This document shows, piece after piece, positions 18,917 through 30,405 of a DNA stretch of 64,000 bases (position 1 is the first letter of the stretch; each line of letters opens with the position of its first letter). The notes beneath the pieces were generated by a model. That model did no database searches. It saw only the letters and a program-made list of their open reading frames with translations, and was not told the origin of the DNA. Both the position numbers and the translations under genes were made by a program. The DNA lies in the NCBI RefSeq assembly GCF_001509585.1, contig NZ_LNCI01000001.1, positions 62,001 to 126,000 on the forward strand. Direction: 5' to 3'. Source of the DNA: Tropicimonas marinistellae. Its GTDB lineage: Bacteria > Pseudomonadota > Alphaproteobacteria > Rhodobacterales > Rhodobacteraceae.

Positions 18917-19960
18917 ATGAAGCAGAACCCCACTTGCCTGACACACGAGCGCGAACGCAACGTCGTGATGGTCACTTTTCCAGAAGCGCATATTCTGGAT
19001 GTCGTTGGCCCGATCGAGGTCCTGACCGGCACCAAGTACTTCCTGCCGCAAGGTCCGGAGCCCTATGTCGTTTCCGTGGTGGCACAAAACGTCGGTCCGG
19101 TGGCAACGACATCCGGACTGTCGCTGACTGCGAACCGCAGCTTCATGGATGCCCTGACAGACGAAAGCCACATTGACACTCTGATTGTCAGTGGCGGGCA
19201 TGGCACAACGGCGGCGCTCGAGGACGAGGCGCTTATGACGTTCGTAAGTCGCGCGGCCGCGCGGTCGCGTCGGATCGTGTCAATCTGCACTGGGGCGATG
19301 ATCCTGGCCGAGGCCGGTTTGCTCGATAACAGGCGTGCCTGCACACATTGGTGGTGGTGCCCGATCCTCGAACGGCGCTATTCGAATGTTCAGGTGGATC
19401 GCGACGCGATATTCGTCCGCGACGGAAACATCTGGACGTCCGCCGGCGTGACTGCTGGGATGGATCTCGCCCTTGCTCTGGTCGAAATGGACTGGGGGCA
19501 TGAAATCGCGCTGCAGGTCGCGCGATACAACGTCATGTTCATGATGCGTCCCGGCGGCCAATCGCAGTTCAGCGCTCACCTGGTGGCTCAACAGGCCGAA
19601 GATCCGGCAATCAATGCGACGATCGACCATATCCTCGGTAATCCGGGCGATCCTCTGACAGTCACCGCGCTCGCCGCGCGAGCCTGTCTGTCCGAACGCA
19701 CCTTCGCAAGGCGGTTCAAGGAGGAAACCGGGATTACGCCCGCGGCCTATGTCGAAACCGTCCGGGTTCAGGCCGCGCGCGTGTTGCTCGAAACGACCGG
19801 GCACGGGGTTGAGCGGATTGCGCGAAAGACCGGTTTCCTGAGTGCCGAACGAATGCGCCGGGCCTTCCAGCGTCACTTGGGCGTATCTGCCAGCGACTAC
19901 CGCGAACGATTCAGTGGGGCGCCTTCGGGAGATCCGCCGATCCGAGACAACCCCGGCTGA
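18917..19960 (+). CDS. GlxA-family transcriptional regulator (DJ-1/PfpI plus AraC)
   Basis: The 347-residue regulator combines an N-terminal DJ-1/PfpI (class I glutamine amidotransferase-like) domain, residues about 10-190, with a C-terminal AraC helix-turn-helix pair, about 225-335. The nucleophile-elbow region is IVSICTGAMILAEAGLL, with the Cys at the expected elbow. The AraC part shows ARACLSERTFARRFKEETG and GFLSAERMRRAFQRHLGVS. Such regulators often control amine or amino-acid catabolism. The target is unknown because the neighbours are unrelated. No strong ribosome site precedes ATG 18917. Confidence 0.88.
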   Translation: MKQNPTCLTHERERNVVMVTFPEAHILDVVGPIEVLTGTKYFLPQGPEPYVVSVVAQNVGPVATTSGLSLTANRSFMDALTDESHIDTLIVSGGHGTTAALEDEALMTFVSRAAARSRRIVSICTGAMILAEAGLLDNRRACTHWWWCPILERRYSNVQVDRDAIFVRDGNIWTSAGVTAGMDLALALVEMDWGHEIALQVARYNVMFMMRPGGQSQFSAHLVAQQAEDPAINATIDHILGNPGDPLTVTALAARACLSERTFARRFKEETGITPAAYVETVRVQAARVLLETTGHGVERIARKTGFLSAERMRRAFQRHLGVSASDYRERFSGAPSGDPPIRDNPG

Positions 19961-20055
19961 CCTAAACCCCATACCAGCAACCTTACCCGATCCCGCGCAG
20001 ATCCTATCCGATTTGCGCGATCCATCCACTATGTCCAAATTCGAGGTAATTCTCA

Positions 20056-20418
20056 ATGAAACCAACGCTCTATTTCATCCTTGCGTCTGCCTTTCTGTCC
20101 GCCTGCGCAGGAAGCGGGGCTGACTACACACCGATCTTAGATGGTGCGCCATCGGAGGAATTCGGGACGGACCTGGCCGCTTGCCAGGCCCTCGCTCGAA
20201 ATCAGCGGCAATTCGATCAGGAAACGGCGGGAGCCGCAGTGCTCGGAGCAGGCGCCGGAGCGCTGCTCGGATCAGCAGACGAGGAGGCTGACGCGGCCGG
20301 TGGAGCCGTTGCCGGGGCTTTTGCGGGTGCCGCCGCGGGCGCCGTGAATGCGAGCGACCGCAGAGAAGCAATAGTCGTGGAGTGCCTTCGGGGTCGAGGT
20401 CATCGAGTTGTTGGCTGA
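20056..20418 (+). CDS. Glycine-zipper lipoprotein
   Basis: The 120-residue product has a lipoprotein signal peptide with lipobox LSAC (Cys at residue 17) and a central glycine-zipper segment (AAVLGAGAGALLGSADEE followed by AAGGAVAGAFAGAAAGAV). It has two further cysteines, one in ACQALARN and one in VECLRGRGH. The organisation resembles SlyB/Rcs-type outer-membrane lipoproteins, small proteins of uncertain role in envelope integrity. ATG 20056 follows GAGGTAATTCTCA. It stands alone in its strand context. Confidence 0.7.
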   Translation: MKPTLYFILASAFLSACAGSGADYTPILDGAPSEEFGTDLAACQALARNQRQFDQETAGAAVLGAGAGALLGSADEEADAAGGAVAGAFAGAAAGAVNASDRREAIVVECLRGRGHRVVG

Positions 20419-20451
20419 AGCCGGGCACCCCACACAGCTTTGGAGAAAGCA

Positions 20452-20646
20452 ATGAACCTTTCCCCCGAATATCCGCTCGGGCGCTTGGCCAATCTGTTTG
20501 GCCTTCTCTCTCCCGGTTCCGGCTCCGGGCGCTCGCGTCGCTCAACGCCGTCGCTTCCGACAACGCGGTGGCTTCGTCGCGACATCGGTCTGCCTGGCCC
20601 GGACCCTCAGCCTGCGGTCACTTTGGCGTTCGGCGTGATGATTTGA
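20452..20646 (+). pseudogene. Possible frameshifted DUF1127-like small gene
   Basis: The 64-codon frame starting at ATG 20452 contains RWLRRDIGLPG, which matches the LRDIGL hallmark of DUF1127 proteins. The upstream half of such a domain (an Arg-rich RFRLRALASLNAVA helix) is found instead in the overlapping +2 frame just before it. The two halves would join if one frameshift near 20565-20575 were removed. DUF1127 proteins are small, roughly 45-70 residues, basic and RNA-related. This may be a decayed gene, a sequencing slip or coincidence. Confidence 0.3.
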
Positions 20647-20956
20647 GGGGCGGCCGGTCATTCAGAAACGACGTCAAATCCAATCGCTATCTCGGCCGCG
20701 GCACAGGGAACCCTACCGGCGGGTTGCAGGTCGCCTCGGCGGTGGCGTCGCGGGAGCATGGGGTAGTGACCGACCTTGGACCGCGCCCCGTACAGGTTGC
20801 GGAGGCATCGGCGTGAACACCCTCCCGTCGGAGGTAAGTGCTGCCAATCAATCGGCGCCCGAGCGCGGCCTCTCGCGACCCTCGTAACCCCATTGAGGCT
20901 CGCAGTCGTGCCGGCCGTTGGCGTGACGTGGGCACGCATACTTGAAAGGACTTACC
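20647..20956. other. Intergenic stretch upstream of the SDR gene
   Basis: I see no supported gene here. Open frames on both strands lack family character and ribosome sites. A ribosome site AAAGGAC lies at the right end for the SDR gene, so its promoter should be in this stretch, but no clear -35/-10 pair stands out. Confidence 0.4.
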
Positions 20957-21829
20957 ATGAGCACTGTTGTCGTCGCGGGAGCGTCCGGGTACCTCGGGAC
21001 ATTCCTCGTCTCCGCCTATCTTGCGCGGGGATGGAAGGTTCGGGCCCTCGTTCGCAACGCCCCGCGCGCCGAAGCGCGGGGATTGGCACGCGAGCAGATC
21101 GTCGTGGCGGATGCCACGGATCCGGAATCGCTGCGTGGTACGATGGAGGGCGCAACCCTTGTTGTCAGTGCGCTCGGCATCACGCGGCAACGCGATGGGC
21201 TGAGCTATCGCGATGTAGACTACCAGGCCAATGTTCACCTTTTGAATGAGGCACTCGCCGCGGGTGTTCCTCGTTTCTGCTATGTGCATGTAATGAACGC
21301 CAGGGCGATGGCGAACGTCTCGCTAGTGGCCGCGAAACAAGCCTTTGTCGACGTGTTGCGCGCCGCACCACTGCGTTCCACGGTGGTTTGTCCGAGCGGG
21401 TACTTTTCCGATATGGAGGATTTCCTCTCGATGGCGCGATCCGGGCGCGTGTGGCTCTTCGGCAGCGGTACGTTGCGGCTCAACCTGATTCATGGGGCCG
21501 ATCTGGCGGAGGCAGTCGTCGACGCGGTCGAAACAGGACGGGAGACGCTGGAGGTTGGTGGAACCGATACGTTCACACAACAAGACCTCGCTCGGCTGGC
21601 GTTCAAGGCGCTTGGCAAACCCCCTGCGATCTCCAGCTTGCCGGATTGGATCCGCCGAACTGTCTTGCGGATTCTGCCAGTAGCGACCCCGCGCGATATT
21701 CGGGGGCCGGCACAGTTTTTTCTGACAGCGATGGGTCGCGACATGGTTGGAGATTCCTATGGCAACCGCCACCTCGCCGAGCATTTTCGCTCCGTCGTCA
21801 CCGGAATCATTGAAGGCGTTGGGAGATGA
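20957..21829 (+). CDS. NmrA/atypical SDR NAD(P)-binding protein
   Basis: The 290-residue protein has a Rossmann nucleotide motif at the very N-terminus (VVVAGASGYLGTFLV, GxxGxxG type). It has the rest of an atypical short-chain dehydrogenase fold: VRALVRN after beta-2, VVADATDPESL, and VVSALGITRQ. The classical YxxxK dyad is not evident, which fits NmrA-like or complex-I-assembly-like members that may not be enzymes. ATG 20957 follows GAAAGGACTTACC. The stop overlaps the next gene (ATGA), so the two are co-translated. Substrate and role are unknown. Confidence 0.8.
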   Translation: MSTVVVAGASGYLGTFLVSAYLARGWKVRALVRNAPRAEARGLAREQIVVADATDPESLRGTMEGATLVVSALGITRQRDGLSYRDVDYQANVHLLNEALAAGVPRFCYVHVMNARAMANVSLVAAKQAFVDVLRAAPLRSTVVCPSGYFSDMEDFLSMARSGRVWLFGSGTLRLNLIHGADLAEAVVDAVETGRETLEVGGTDTFTQQDLARLAFKALGKPPAISSLPDWIRRTVLRILPVATPRDIRGPAQFFLTAMGRDMVGDSYGNRHLAEHFRSVVTGIIEGVGR

Positions 21830-22497
21830 CGCTGAGACAATCGGGTAGCCTTGCCGCCTTTGGCGCTGCCGGGACCTACGGAGTCGGAGTCGCCCTGTTG
21901 ATCCTTGTGTTGATACCGGCCGGCTACGGTTTCGACCCGACGGCGGCGGAGGAGGCTGTTGGGTTTCTCATGCGTAACTCCGAAATGATGATTGCGTGGA
22001 ACACAATCGTCTACGTGCTGAACGCGATCCTTCTTGGCGTCCTCGTCGTCGCGCTCCACGAACTGATCTCGTCCGAAGCGCCTCAACTCATGCGGGTCTC
22101 ATCGCTCTTCGGGATGGTTTGGGTCGGCCTGCTGCTGGCCGCCGGCATGGTCGCGAATAGCGGTCTCGCGGCGGTTGCGTTCATCGTGCGAGAGGACGTT
22201 CACGCCGCAACCGTCCTATGGCAAGTACTTCGCGCCGTGGAGGACGGTTTGGGTGGCGGAAACGAGATCGCTGGCGCGCTCTGGCTCGCAGGGAGCATGA
22301 TCGCGGCTCGATCCCTGCCTGTCGCGGTGCGAATGCTTGGCATCGCAGCCGGCGCGGCAGGACTGGCAACGTTGGTACCCGCTCTGTCGAGGCCGATGGG
22401 GGCGGTCTTCAGGTTTGCAACGCTGGCTTGGTTTGTGGCCATAGGAGTTGCCCTGAGCCGTGGAACCCGAGGTGAAACCGGCGCCCGCGCCACGTGA
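21826..22497 (+). CDS. Uncharacterised six-helix membrane protein
   Basis: The 223-residue protein has about six hydrophobic spans (roughly 12-33, 57-79, 88-110, 145-163, 165-187 and 193-210). It has an acidic loop FDPTAAEEAV after the first span and GGGNEIAGALW before the fourth. The pattern resembles DUF4386-type membrane proteins, but I cannot confirm that family. Its start overlaps the SDR stop, implying functional coupling with that NAD(P)-binding protein. No enzymatic motif is visible. Confidence 0.65.
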   Translation: MTLRQSGSLAAFGAAGTYGVGVALLILVLIPAGYGFDPTAAEEAVGFLMRNSEMMIAWNTIVYVLNAILLGVLVVALHELISSEAPQLMRVSSLFGMVWVGLLLAAGMVANSGLAAVAFIVREDVHAATVLWQVLRAVEDGLGGGNEIAGALWLAGSMIAARSLPVAVRMLGIAAGAAGLATLVPALSRPMGAVFRFATLAWFVAIGVALSRGTRGETGARAT

Positions 22498-22810
22498 GCC
22501 CTTCGTCTGGCTGAAGTTGGCAATGGCAAGCTTTCCTGGATAAAACGATCAATCGGTTGTTCGAGCCCTGCCGTTCGTCCTTGTGGCATTCAGTGATGAA
22601 CGGACGTTGAGGATCATGCGACTGAACGAGGTTGCATGATTTCTGCCAGCACCCGCGCGCGAGTGGAGTCGAACCCGTCCGCTCCGATCCAGTCAAGTGT
22701 GCTCACTCGGAAGCCATGCGTAGCGCCCCTGGGGTTCGCGGAGCAGCAACACCGATTGCTTCGCATGAGCTTTCGCTGCGGCGGAAAGCGGAATCGTCGA
22801 TTGCCGTCCG
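22498..22810. other. Gene-free stretch between convergent genes
   Basis: This 313-bp gap separates the membrane protein gene and the minus-strand phospholipase D-family gene. Short plus-strand frames here have no family resemblance. A T-loop-like GGAGTCGAACCC at 22667-22678 does not extend to a tRNA. I see no strong terminator. Confidence 0.4.
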
Positions 22811-24346
22811 CTAGAGCTGCCCTTCAACCGGCAACAAGCGGGTGAAGTTCGCAACGAACAGCCGCCACGGGCTTGCCCCCGGTTCGCGGTACTCGACGTC
22901 CTGACGGTCGGCCCCCGTATAGATCCATGTCAGATTGCCGTTTTCGTCCAACGCCAACCGATATGCATATTCGTGCATGACGGCGTCGAGCGCATCATGC
23001 ATTGCCCCACCGGCTTTTTCGTCCGCGATGAATATCCCAATCTCGGTGTTGATCTTGATCGAGCGCGGGTCGAAGTTCAGGGAACCGACAAATAGGTTCT
23101 GGGAATCGATCACCGCCAGCTTGGTGTGCATCGTCATCGTGATTTCGGAACCGGGCGGTGCCTCTCCGGTCACGGTCAGGGCGTCAGCTTTGATTTCGTA
23201 GAGTTCCACTCCTGCGGCGAGCAGGTCTTTCCGGTGCCGCATGAGCCCTGCGTGTACATAGGGGTGGTTGTTGGATGCCAGCGAATTGGTGACGATCCGG
23301 ACCCGCACACCCCGCGCGGCCAAATCTCGGAAGAACCTCGCACCCCAATCCTCTGGCACGAAATAAGGGCTAACAAGAATGATCTCGGATGTCGCACGCG
23401 ACATTGCCGACAAGAGGTCGTTGGCAACGTGGCGTTCACCCTCCTGCACCGGCACTTTCAGTTTTTCTGGCTTGTCGTAGGAAACCTCGATCGGTGCGAA
23501 AATCGGTTTGACCCGCCCGCTTCGAACATCCGAAAGATAGGTGGACTCGATGGCGCGTTGATGCAGGCCAGTCAGCGCTTCGGCTCGACGGGCGCGGATC
23601 TCCTGCTCGACTGCCCTGTAGTCCAGTGGTTTGGAACGGGATGGGCGCAGAGCCTCAAGGGGAACCGACCATCCGTCGTTCCAGTAAAGGTCGAATTGCT
23701 CGCCGATCTCATGGGCGACTGGGCCCGCGAGGAAAATATCGAAATCAGCGAACTCAGAGGACGTATCAACACGGAAATACTCGTCCGCGATGTTGCGCCC
23801 GCCGACAATGCACAGGCTTTGGTCGACCACCATCGACTTGTTGTGCATGCGCCGGTTCACCCGCTGGAATTCCCACAAGTAGTTCCAGAACGTCGGACTT
23901 TGCCGCGAAAGCGGGTTGATCATCCGGAATTCGATGTTCGGATGTGCGTCGAGCCGCGCGATCTGCCGGTCTTTTGCCGTGGTCAGCGCGTCGTCCAACA
24001 GGAAGCGCACCCGCACGCCCCGGTCGGCTGCCTCCAAGAGGGCAACGGCGACCAACGCACCGGCAAGATCGGGCTTCAGCAGGAAATACTGCATGTCGAT
24101 CGAGTGCTGGGCGGTCTCGATCATGCGGATACGCGCTCCCAGAGCATCGTTTCCGTCCGAGAGAGGAAGTATGGCTGAGTCTCCGGGCCGCGCAGCCAGC
24201 GCTCTTGTCAGCGCGGTGTTGGAGTAGTCCGGTAATGGAAGGTCAATCGCCCGGCTTACAACGTTCGGCTCGTCGATTGGAACGGACGTGCAACTTGCAA
24301 GCACAATCAGCCCCAGAACCGCCGCTACTCGCCCAACCTTCGCCAA
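22811..24346 (-). CDS. Phospholipase D-family lipoprotein (cardiolipin synthase-like)
   Basis: The protein is 511 residues with a TTG start at 24346 preceded by TTGGAGAGCGGA. This start gives a clean lipoprotein signal ending LASC (Cys near residue 19). Two HKD motifs define the PLD superfamily: RMHNKSMVVD with H168, and TMHTKLAVID with H407. Each is followed by a GG/GS-N segment (IVGGRN, VGSLNFDPRS). Cardiolipin-synthase-like phosphatidyl transfer or phosphodiesterase activity is expected at the periplasmic face. Longer in-frame starts overlap the copper promoter and are rejected. It is divergent from copA. Confidence 0.82.
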   Translation of the reverse strand: MAKVGRVAAVLGLIVLASCTSVPIDEPNVVSRAIDLPLPDYSNTALTRALAARPGDSAILPLSDGNDALGARIRMIETAQHSIDMQYFLLKPDLAGALVAVALLEAADRGVRVRFLLDDALTTAKDRQIARLDAHPNIEFRMINPLSRQSPTFWNYLWEFQRVNRRMHNKSMVVDQSLCIVGGRNIADEYFRVDTSSEFADFDIFLAGPVAHEIGEQFDLYWNDGWSVPLEALRPSRSKPLDYRAVEQEIRARRAEALTGLHQRAIESTYLSDVRSGRVKPIFAPIEVSYDKPEKLKVPVQEGERHVANDLLSAMSRATSEIILVSPYFVPEDWGARFFRDLAARGVRVRIVTNSLASNNHPYVHAGLMRHRKDLLAAGVELYEIKADALTVTGEAPPGSEITMTMHTKLAVIDSQNLFVGSLNFDPRSIKINTEIGIFIADEKAGGAMHDALDAVMHEYAYRLALDENGNLTWIYTGADRQDVEYREPGASPWRLFVANFTRLLPVEGQL

Positions 24347-24455
24347 ATCCGCTCTCCAACGCGCCAATCGGGAATTCAAAAGACAGTGTCGCGCGGACAC
24401 CGGAAATGCAACACAGAGAGCGACCTTCCACCGGACACGACACGCAAGGCCACTC

Positions 24456-24486
24456 TTGACCTTCCAGTTGGTGGAATCTTTATCTG
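24456..24486 (+). promoter_or_regulatory. CueR-type promoter of copA
   Basis: A -35 TTGACC (24456-24461) and -10 TATCTG (24481-24486) are separated by 19 bp, the overlong spacing remodelled by MerR-family activators. The spacer holds the dyad TTCCA-GTTGG-TGGAA (24462-24476), the classical copper-regulator operator. CueR is encoded directly after copA. Confidence 0.85.
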
Positions 24487-24525
24487 TTGAACCAACAATA
24501 TGAATCCGAGTCGTTGGTGAGCGAT

Positions 24526-27027
24526 ATGAGCACGATAAACCTAACAGTCGAGGGAATGTCCTGCGCGTCCTGCGTTGGCCGCGTCGAACGCACACTTAAG
24601 GCCCTGCCGGGGGTCGAAGGAGCGGTCGTGAACCTTGCCAATGAAAGCGCGAGGGTGGAATTCGCCGATCCCGCGGATGTGGTGGAAATCACTGCGGCTC
24701 TCGACAGGGCGGGTTACCCGGCGCGCACCGGCGAGGTGACGTTGCGGGTCGAGTCGATGTCCTGCGCTTCGTGCGTCGGCCGGGTTGAGCGCGCGCTGGC
24801 GAAGGTACCGGGCGTTCTCGAAGCCACGGTCAACCTTGCCAGCGAGACCGCGCGCGTGCGCTACCTTGAAGGCCCGGTGACGCCGGATAGCTTGGCTCGC
24901 GCGGCGACCGAAGCCGGGTATCCAGCCTCACTTCCGCTGGCAGCCGGTGACGCTCCGGACAATACGCGTCGAAAGGTCGCCGAGACGGAGGACCTAAAGC
25001 GCCAGACGATTTTTGCCGGAGCGCTCACCTTGCCCGTCGTCCTGCTGGAGATGGGCGGGCATGTCTTCCCCGGGTTTCACGCTTTCGTCGGAAATACCAT
25101 AGGGCATACGGCAAGCTGGATGATCCAGTTCGTACTAACGAGCATCGTGCTCTTCGGACCGGGACGGCGCTTCTACTTGAAGGGCTTCCCGGCAATTCTG
25201 CGCCGCGCGCCGGACATGAACAGCCTCGTGGCCATCGGCACCACAGCTGCCTACGGCTACTCGGTCATCGCTACTTTCCTGCCGTTCCTCCTGCCGGCCG
25301 AGACCCGCGCTGTCTACTTCGAGGCCGCTGCAGTCATCGTGGTCCTGATCCTGCTTGGCCGCTGGCTGGAAGCACGGGCCAAGGGGCGCACCGGACAGGC
25401 TATTCGTAAGCTCATCGGGTTGCAGGCGAAATCGGCGCTTGTCGAGCGCGATGCCGGCCCGGTCGAGCTTCCGATCGACCAAATCTCCACCGGGGATGTG
25501 ATCCGCGTGCGCCCGGGCGAACGGATCGCGGTGGATGGCGAGGTCATCTCCGGTGCGACATATGTCGACGAAAGCATGTTGACCGGCGAGCCTATCCCAG
25601 TCGCCAAGGGCACCGGCGACAGAGTCGTCGGCGGTACGGTCAACGGTATCGGGGCGATCTCGTTCAGAGCCACCGCGGTGGGTGCCGATACGATGTTGGC
25701 GCAGATTATCCGGATGGTCGAGGAGGCGCAGGGCGCCAAACTGCCGATCCAGGGGGTGGTGGACCGTATCACCATGTGGTTCGTGCCCGCCGTCATGGCG
25801 CTTTCTGCGCTGACGGTGCTGGTGTGGCTGATCTTCGGACCGCCTCCGGCGCTGACCTATGCGCTGGTAGCCGGGGTTGCTGTCCTGATCATCGCCTGCC
25901 CCTGCGCGATGGGGCTCGCCACGCCCACCTCGATCATGGTCGCCACTGGCCGCGCAGCGGAGCTTGGGGTTCTATTCCGCAAGGGTGATGCGCTCCAAAG
26001 GTTGCAGGAGGTACAGGTGGTTGCGCTGGACAAGACCGGTACGATCACCGAGGGCAAGCCGGCGCTGACCGACATGGAGCTGGCGCCAGGCCAAGACCGC
26101 GATAGCGTTCTGCGCCTCGTGGCCGCCGTGGAGGCAAGCTCCGAACACCCCGTGGCGCAGGCGATCCTGCGCGCGGCGGGTGATCATGCGCCGCTGCCGG
26201 GGGTGGATGGGTTCACCTCTATCACCGGATTGGGCGTGCGCGGCACGGTTGAGGGGCGTGACGTCCTCGTCGGCGCCCGCAGGCTTATGGAGCGCGAAGG
26301 CATCGAAGCCGGAATATTTGCCACGGCTAGCCAGAGACTGGCGACCGCCGGCAAGACGCCGCTGTTTGCCGCCATCGATGGCGAAATTGCCGCCGTGATC
26401 GCGGTTTCCGACCCGATCAAGCCGACATCGCGCACCGCCATCGCCGCGCTGCACGACCTCGGTTTGCAGGTCGCCATGATCACGGGCGACGCACAGGCCA
26501 CCGCCGATGCAATTGCCGCCGAATTTGGCATTGACCATGTGGCGGCCGAGGTACTGCCCGACGGCAAGGTCACAGCACTCGAAGCGTTGCGCGAGGGCGG
26601 ACGTAAGCTCGCCTTCGTGGGCGACGGTATCAACGACGCTCCGGCGTTGGCCCATGCTGATATTGGCATCGCCATAGGCACTGGAACCGATGTCGCCATC
26701 GAGAGTGCAGATGTGGTGCTCATGACCGGCGATCTGCGGGGAGTGGTAAACGCTTTCGACATCTCCGCGCGGACGATGCGTAATGTCCGGCAGAATCTTG
26801 GCTGGGCCTTTGGCTACAACACCGCACTGATCCCGGTCGCTGCCGGCGCTCTCTACCCCTTCTTCGGCCTCTTGCTATCGCCTGCTCTTGCAGCCGGTGC
26901 GATGGCGCTCAGCTCGGTCTTTGTTCTCACCAATGCTCTGCGTCTGCGCCGCGTGCAGCCAGTTTTGGGCGACGACCCGCCGCACGTTGAGGCCGAGATA
27001 CCGCTTACCGCTGCGCCCGCGGAATAG
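24526..27027 (+). CDS. copA: Copper-exporting P1B-type ATPase
   Basis: The 833-residue inner-membrane ATPase exports Cu(I) from the cytoplasm. Two N-terminal heavy-metal-associated domains carry CxxC pairs (C13/C16 and C80/C83, both MSCASC). The transmembrane metal site is CPC (C458-P459-C460), the phosphorylation site DKTGT has D502, SEHPVAQ holds the conserved HP, and [10 protein letters not shown] is the hinge motif. ATG 24526 is preferred over a TTG at 24487 because the latter falls at or before the predicted transcription start. It is co-transcribed with cueR and controlled by the MerR-type promoter upstream. Confidence 0.97.
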   Translation: MSTINLTVEGMSCASCVGRVERTLKALPGVEGAVVNLANESARVEFADPADVVEITAALDRAGYPARTGEVTLRVESMSCASCVGRVERALAKVPGVLEATVNLASETARVRYLEGPVTPDSLARAATEAGYPASLPLAAGDAPDNTRRKVAETEDLKRQTIFAGALTLPVVLLEMGGHVFPGFHAFVGNTIGHTASWMIQFVLTSIVLFGPGRRFYLKGFPAILRRAPDMNSLVAIGTTAAYGYSVIATFLPFLLPAETRAVYFEAAAVIVVLILLGRWLEARAKGRTGQAIRKLIGLQAKSALVERDAGPVELPIDQISTGDVIRVRPGERIAVDGEVISGATYVDESMLTGEPIPVAKGTGDRVVGGTVNGIGAISFRATAVGADTMLAQIIRMVEEAQGAKLPIQGVVDRITMWFVPAVMALSALTVLVWLIFGPPPALTYALVAGVAVLIIACPCAMGLATPTSIMVATGRAAELGVLFRKGDALQRLQEVQVVALDKTGTITEGKPALTDMELAPGQDRDSVLRLVAAVEASSEHPVAQAILRAAGDHAPLPGVDGFTSITGLGVRGTVEGRDVLVGARRLMEREGIEAGIFATASQRLATAGKTPLFAAIDGEIAAVIAVSDPIKPTSRTAIAALHDLGLQVAMITGDAQATADAIAAEFGIDHVAAEVLPDGKVTALEALREGGRKLAFVGDGINDAPALAHADIGIAIGTGTDVAIESADVVLMTGDLRGVVNAFDISARTMRNVRQNLGWAFGYNTALIPVAAGALYPFFGLLLSPALAAGAMALSSVFVLTNALRLRRVQPVLGDDPPHVEAEIPLTAAPAE

Positions 27028-27037
27028 GAGACTTCCA

Positions 27038-27463
27038 ATGAACATCGGAGATGTCGCCCGCCGCTCGGGCCTGCCCGCCAAGACGATCCGCTACTACGAA
27101 GACATCGGCCTCGTGATGCCCCTGCGTAGTGAAAACGGCTATCGCTCATTTCGGGACAGTGACCTGCACAAATTGGCTTTCCTCGGCCGCGCGCGGTCGC
27201 TGGGCTTCTCCATCGACGATTGCCGAAATCTGCTCGAACTGTACGAGGACAGTTCAAGAGCCAGTGCGGATGTGAAAAAGATCGCCAATGAGCACCTGCT
27301 CCAGATCGACGCCAAGATCGATGAGCTACTCGAAATGAAGAGAACACTTAGCCATCTTGTGCATGAGTGCGCCGGGGACAACCGGCCGAACTGCCCGATC
27401 CTTGATGACCTGGCTGCGGCAGGCGCGGAACAACCATGCGAAAAGCACGTTTCAAGCACGTGA
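27038..27463 (+). CDS. cueR: MerR-family copper regulator
   Basis: The 141-residue activator has an N-terminal MerR helix-turn-helix (MNIGDVARRSGLPAKTIRYYEDIGL), a dimerisation coiled coil, and a C-terminal metal loop CAGDNRPNCPI. The loop's two cysteines match the Cu(I)/Ag(I) thiolate pair of CueR (ExxCxxxxxxxC). It lies 10 bp after copA with a GGAG site. It should bind the 19-bp-spaced promoter at 24456 and so autoregulate with copA. Confidence 0.93.
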   Translation: MNIGDVARRSGLPAKTIRYYEDIGLVMPLRSENGYRSFRDSDLHKLAFLGRARSLGFSIDDCRNLLELYEDSSRASADVKKIANEHLLQIDAKIDELLEMKRTLSHLVHECAGDNRPNCPILDDLAAAGAEQPCEKHVSST

Positions 27464-27900
27464 CCCGTGTTGGACCTTGAATTGGCGCTCCAGAAGGCCG
27501 GAGATTGAGTTCACATCGAGTCCAATGGGGTGATTGGCTGCCCAAAGTGTTGCGCGGCGTTCACCGATGCAGTTGTCGCAAGTTGGCTGTCCTCGCTCGC
27601 TGATCCCGCGCGATCTTTGCCCAAGGGTCTGTGATTAACACGCATTCCGAGCGTTGTTCCGCAAATGTCGAGTGAATCTGCAACCAGCGTCTATAATCGC
27701 AACGCCCTTGACTTGCCCCTCGTTGCTCGCGCACCAACGCGCACTCCGGCGGCCCAATGGCACGCTCAACTCGGGCGAGTTCATCGGCACTCAGCGTCGC
27801 CTCGCCACGAGAAACCCAAGCCGGTAAATCGGCGCAGGTTTTTGGGCGACAAGGCAGGGCATTGAGGCACGCGCAGTGCTATGCGCGTCCCTACAGGGAC
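27464..27900. other. Gene-free stretch between cueR and gyrB
   Basis: Both genes end here. The minus strand carries an open frame of about 100 codons (roughly 27570-27875) that lacks any ATG, GTG or TTG near its N-terminus. Its residues are not recognised. A short GTCCC/GGGAC hairpin immediately follows the gyrB stop without a T-run. I call no gene. Confidence 0.4.
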
Positions 27901-30381
<2,481 letters not shown>

Positions 30382-30405
30382 CTACAAGATTTGGTAGGAG
30401 CCTCG

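Noticed and set aside
22660-22700. T-loop-like GGAGTCGAACCC suggesting a tRNA or tmRNA remnant
   Set aside because: Only two base pairs of a T-stem form, and no acceptor, anticodon or D-arm is found around it.
27570-27875. Minus-strand open frame of about 100 codons next to gyrB
   Set aside because: It has no start codon near its N-terminus and no recognised family; long open frames are frequent in GC-rich DNA.
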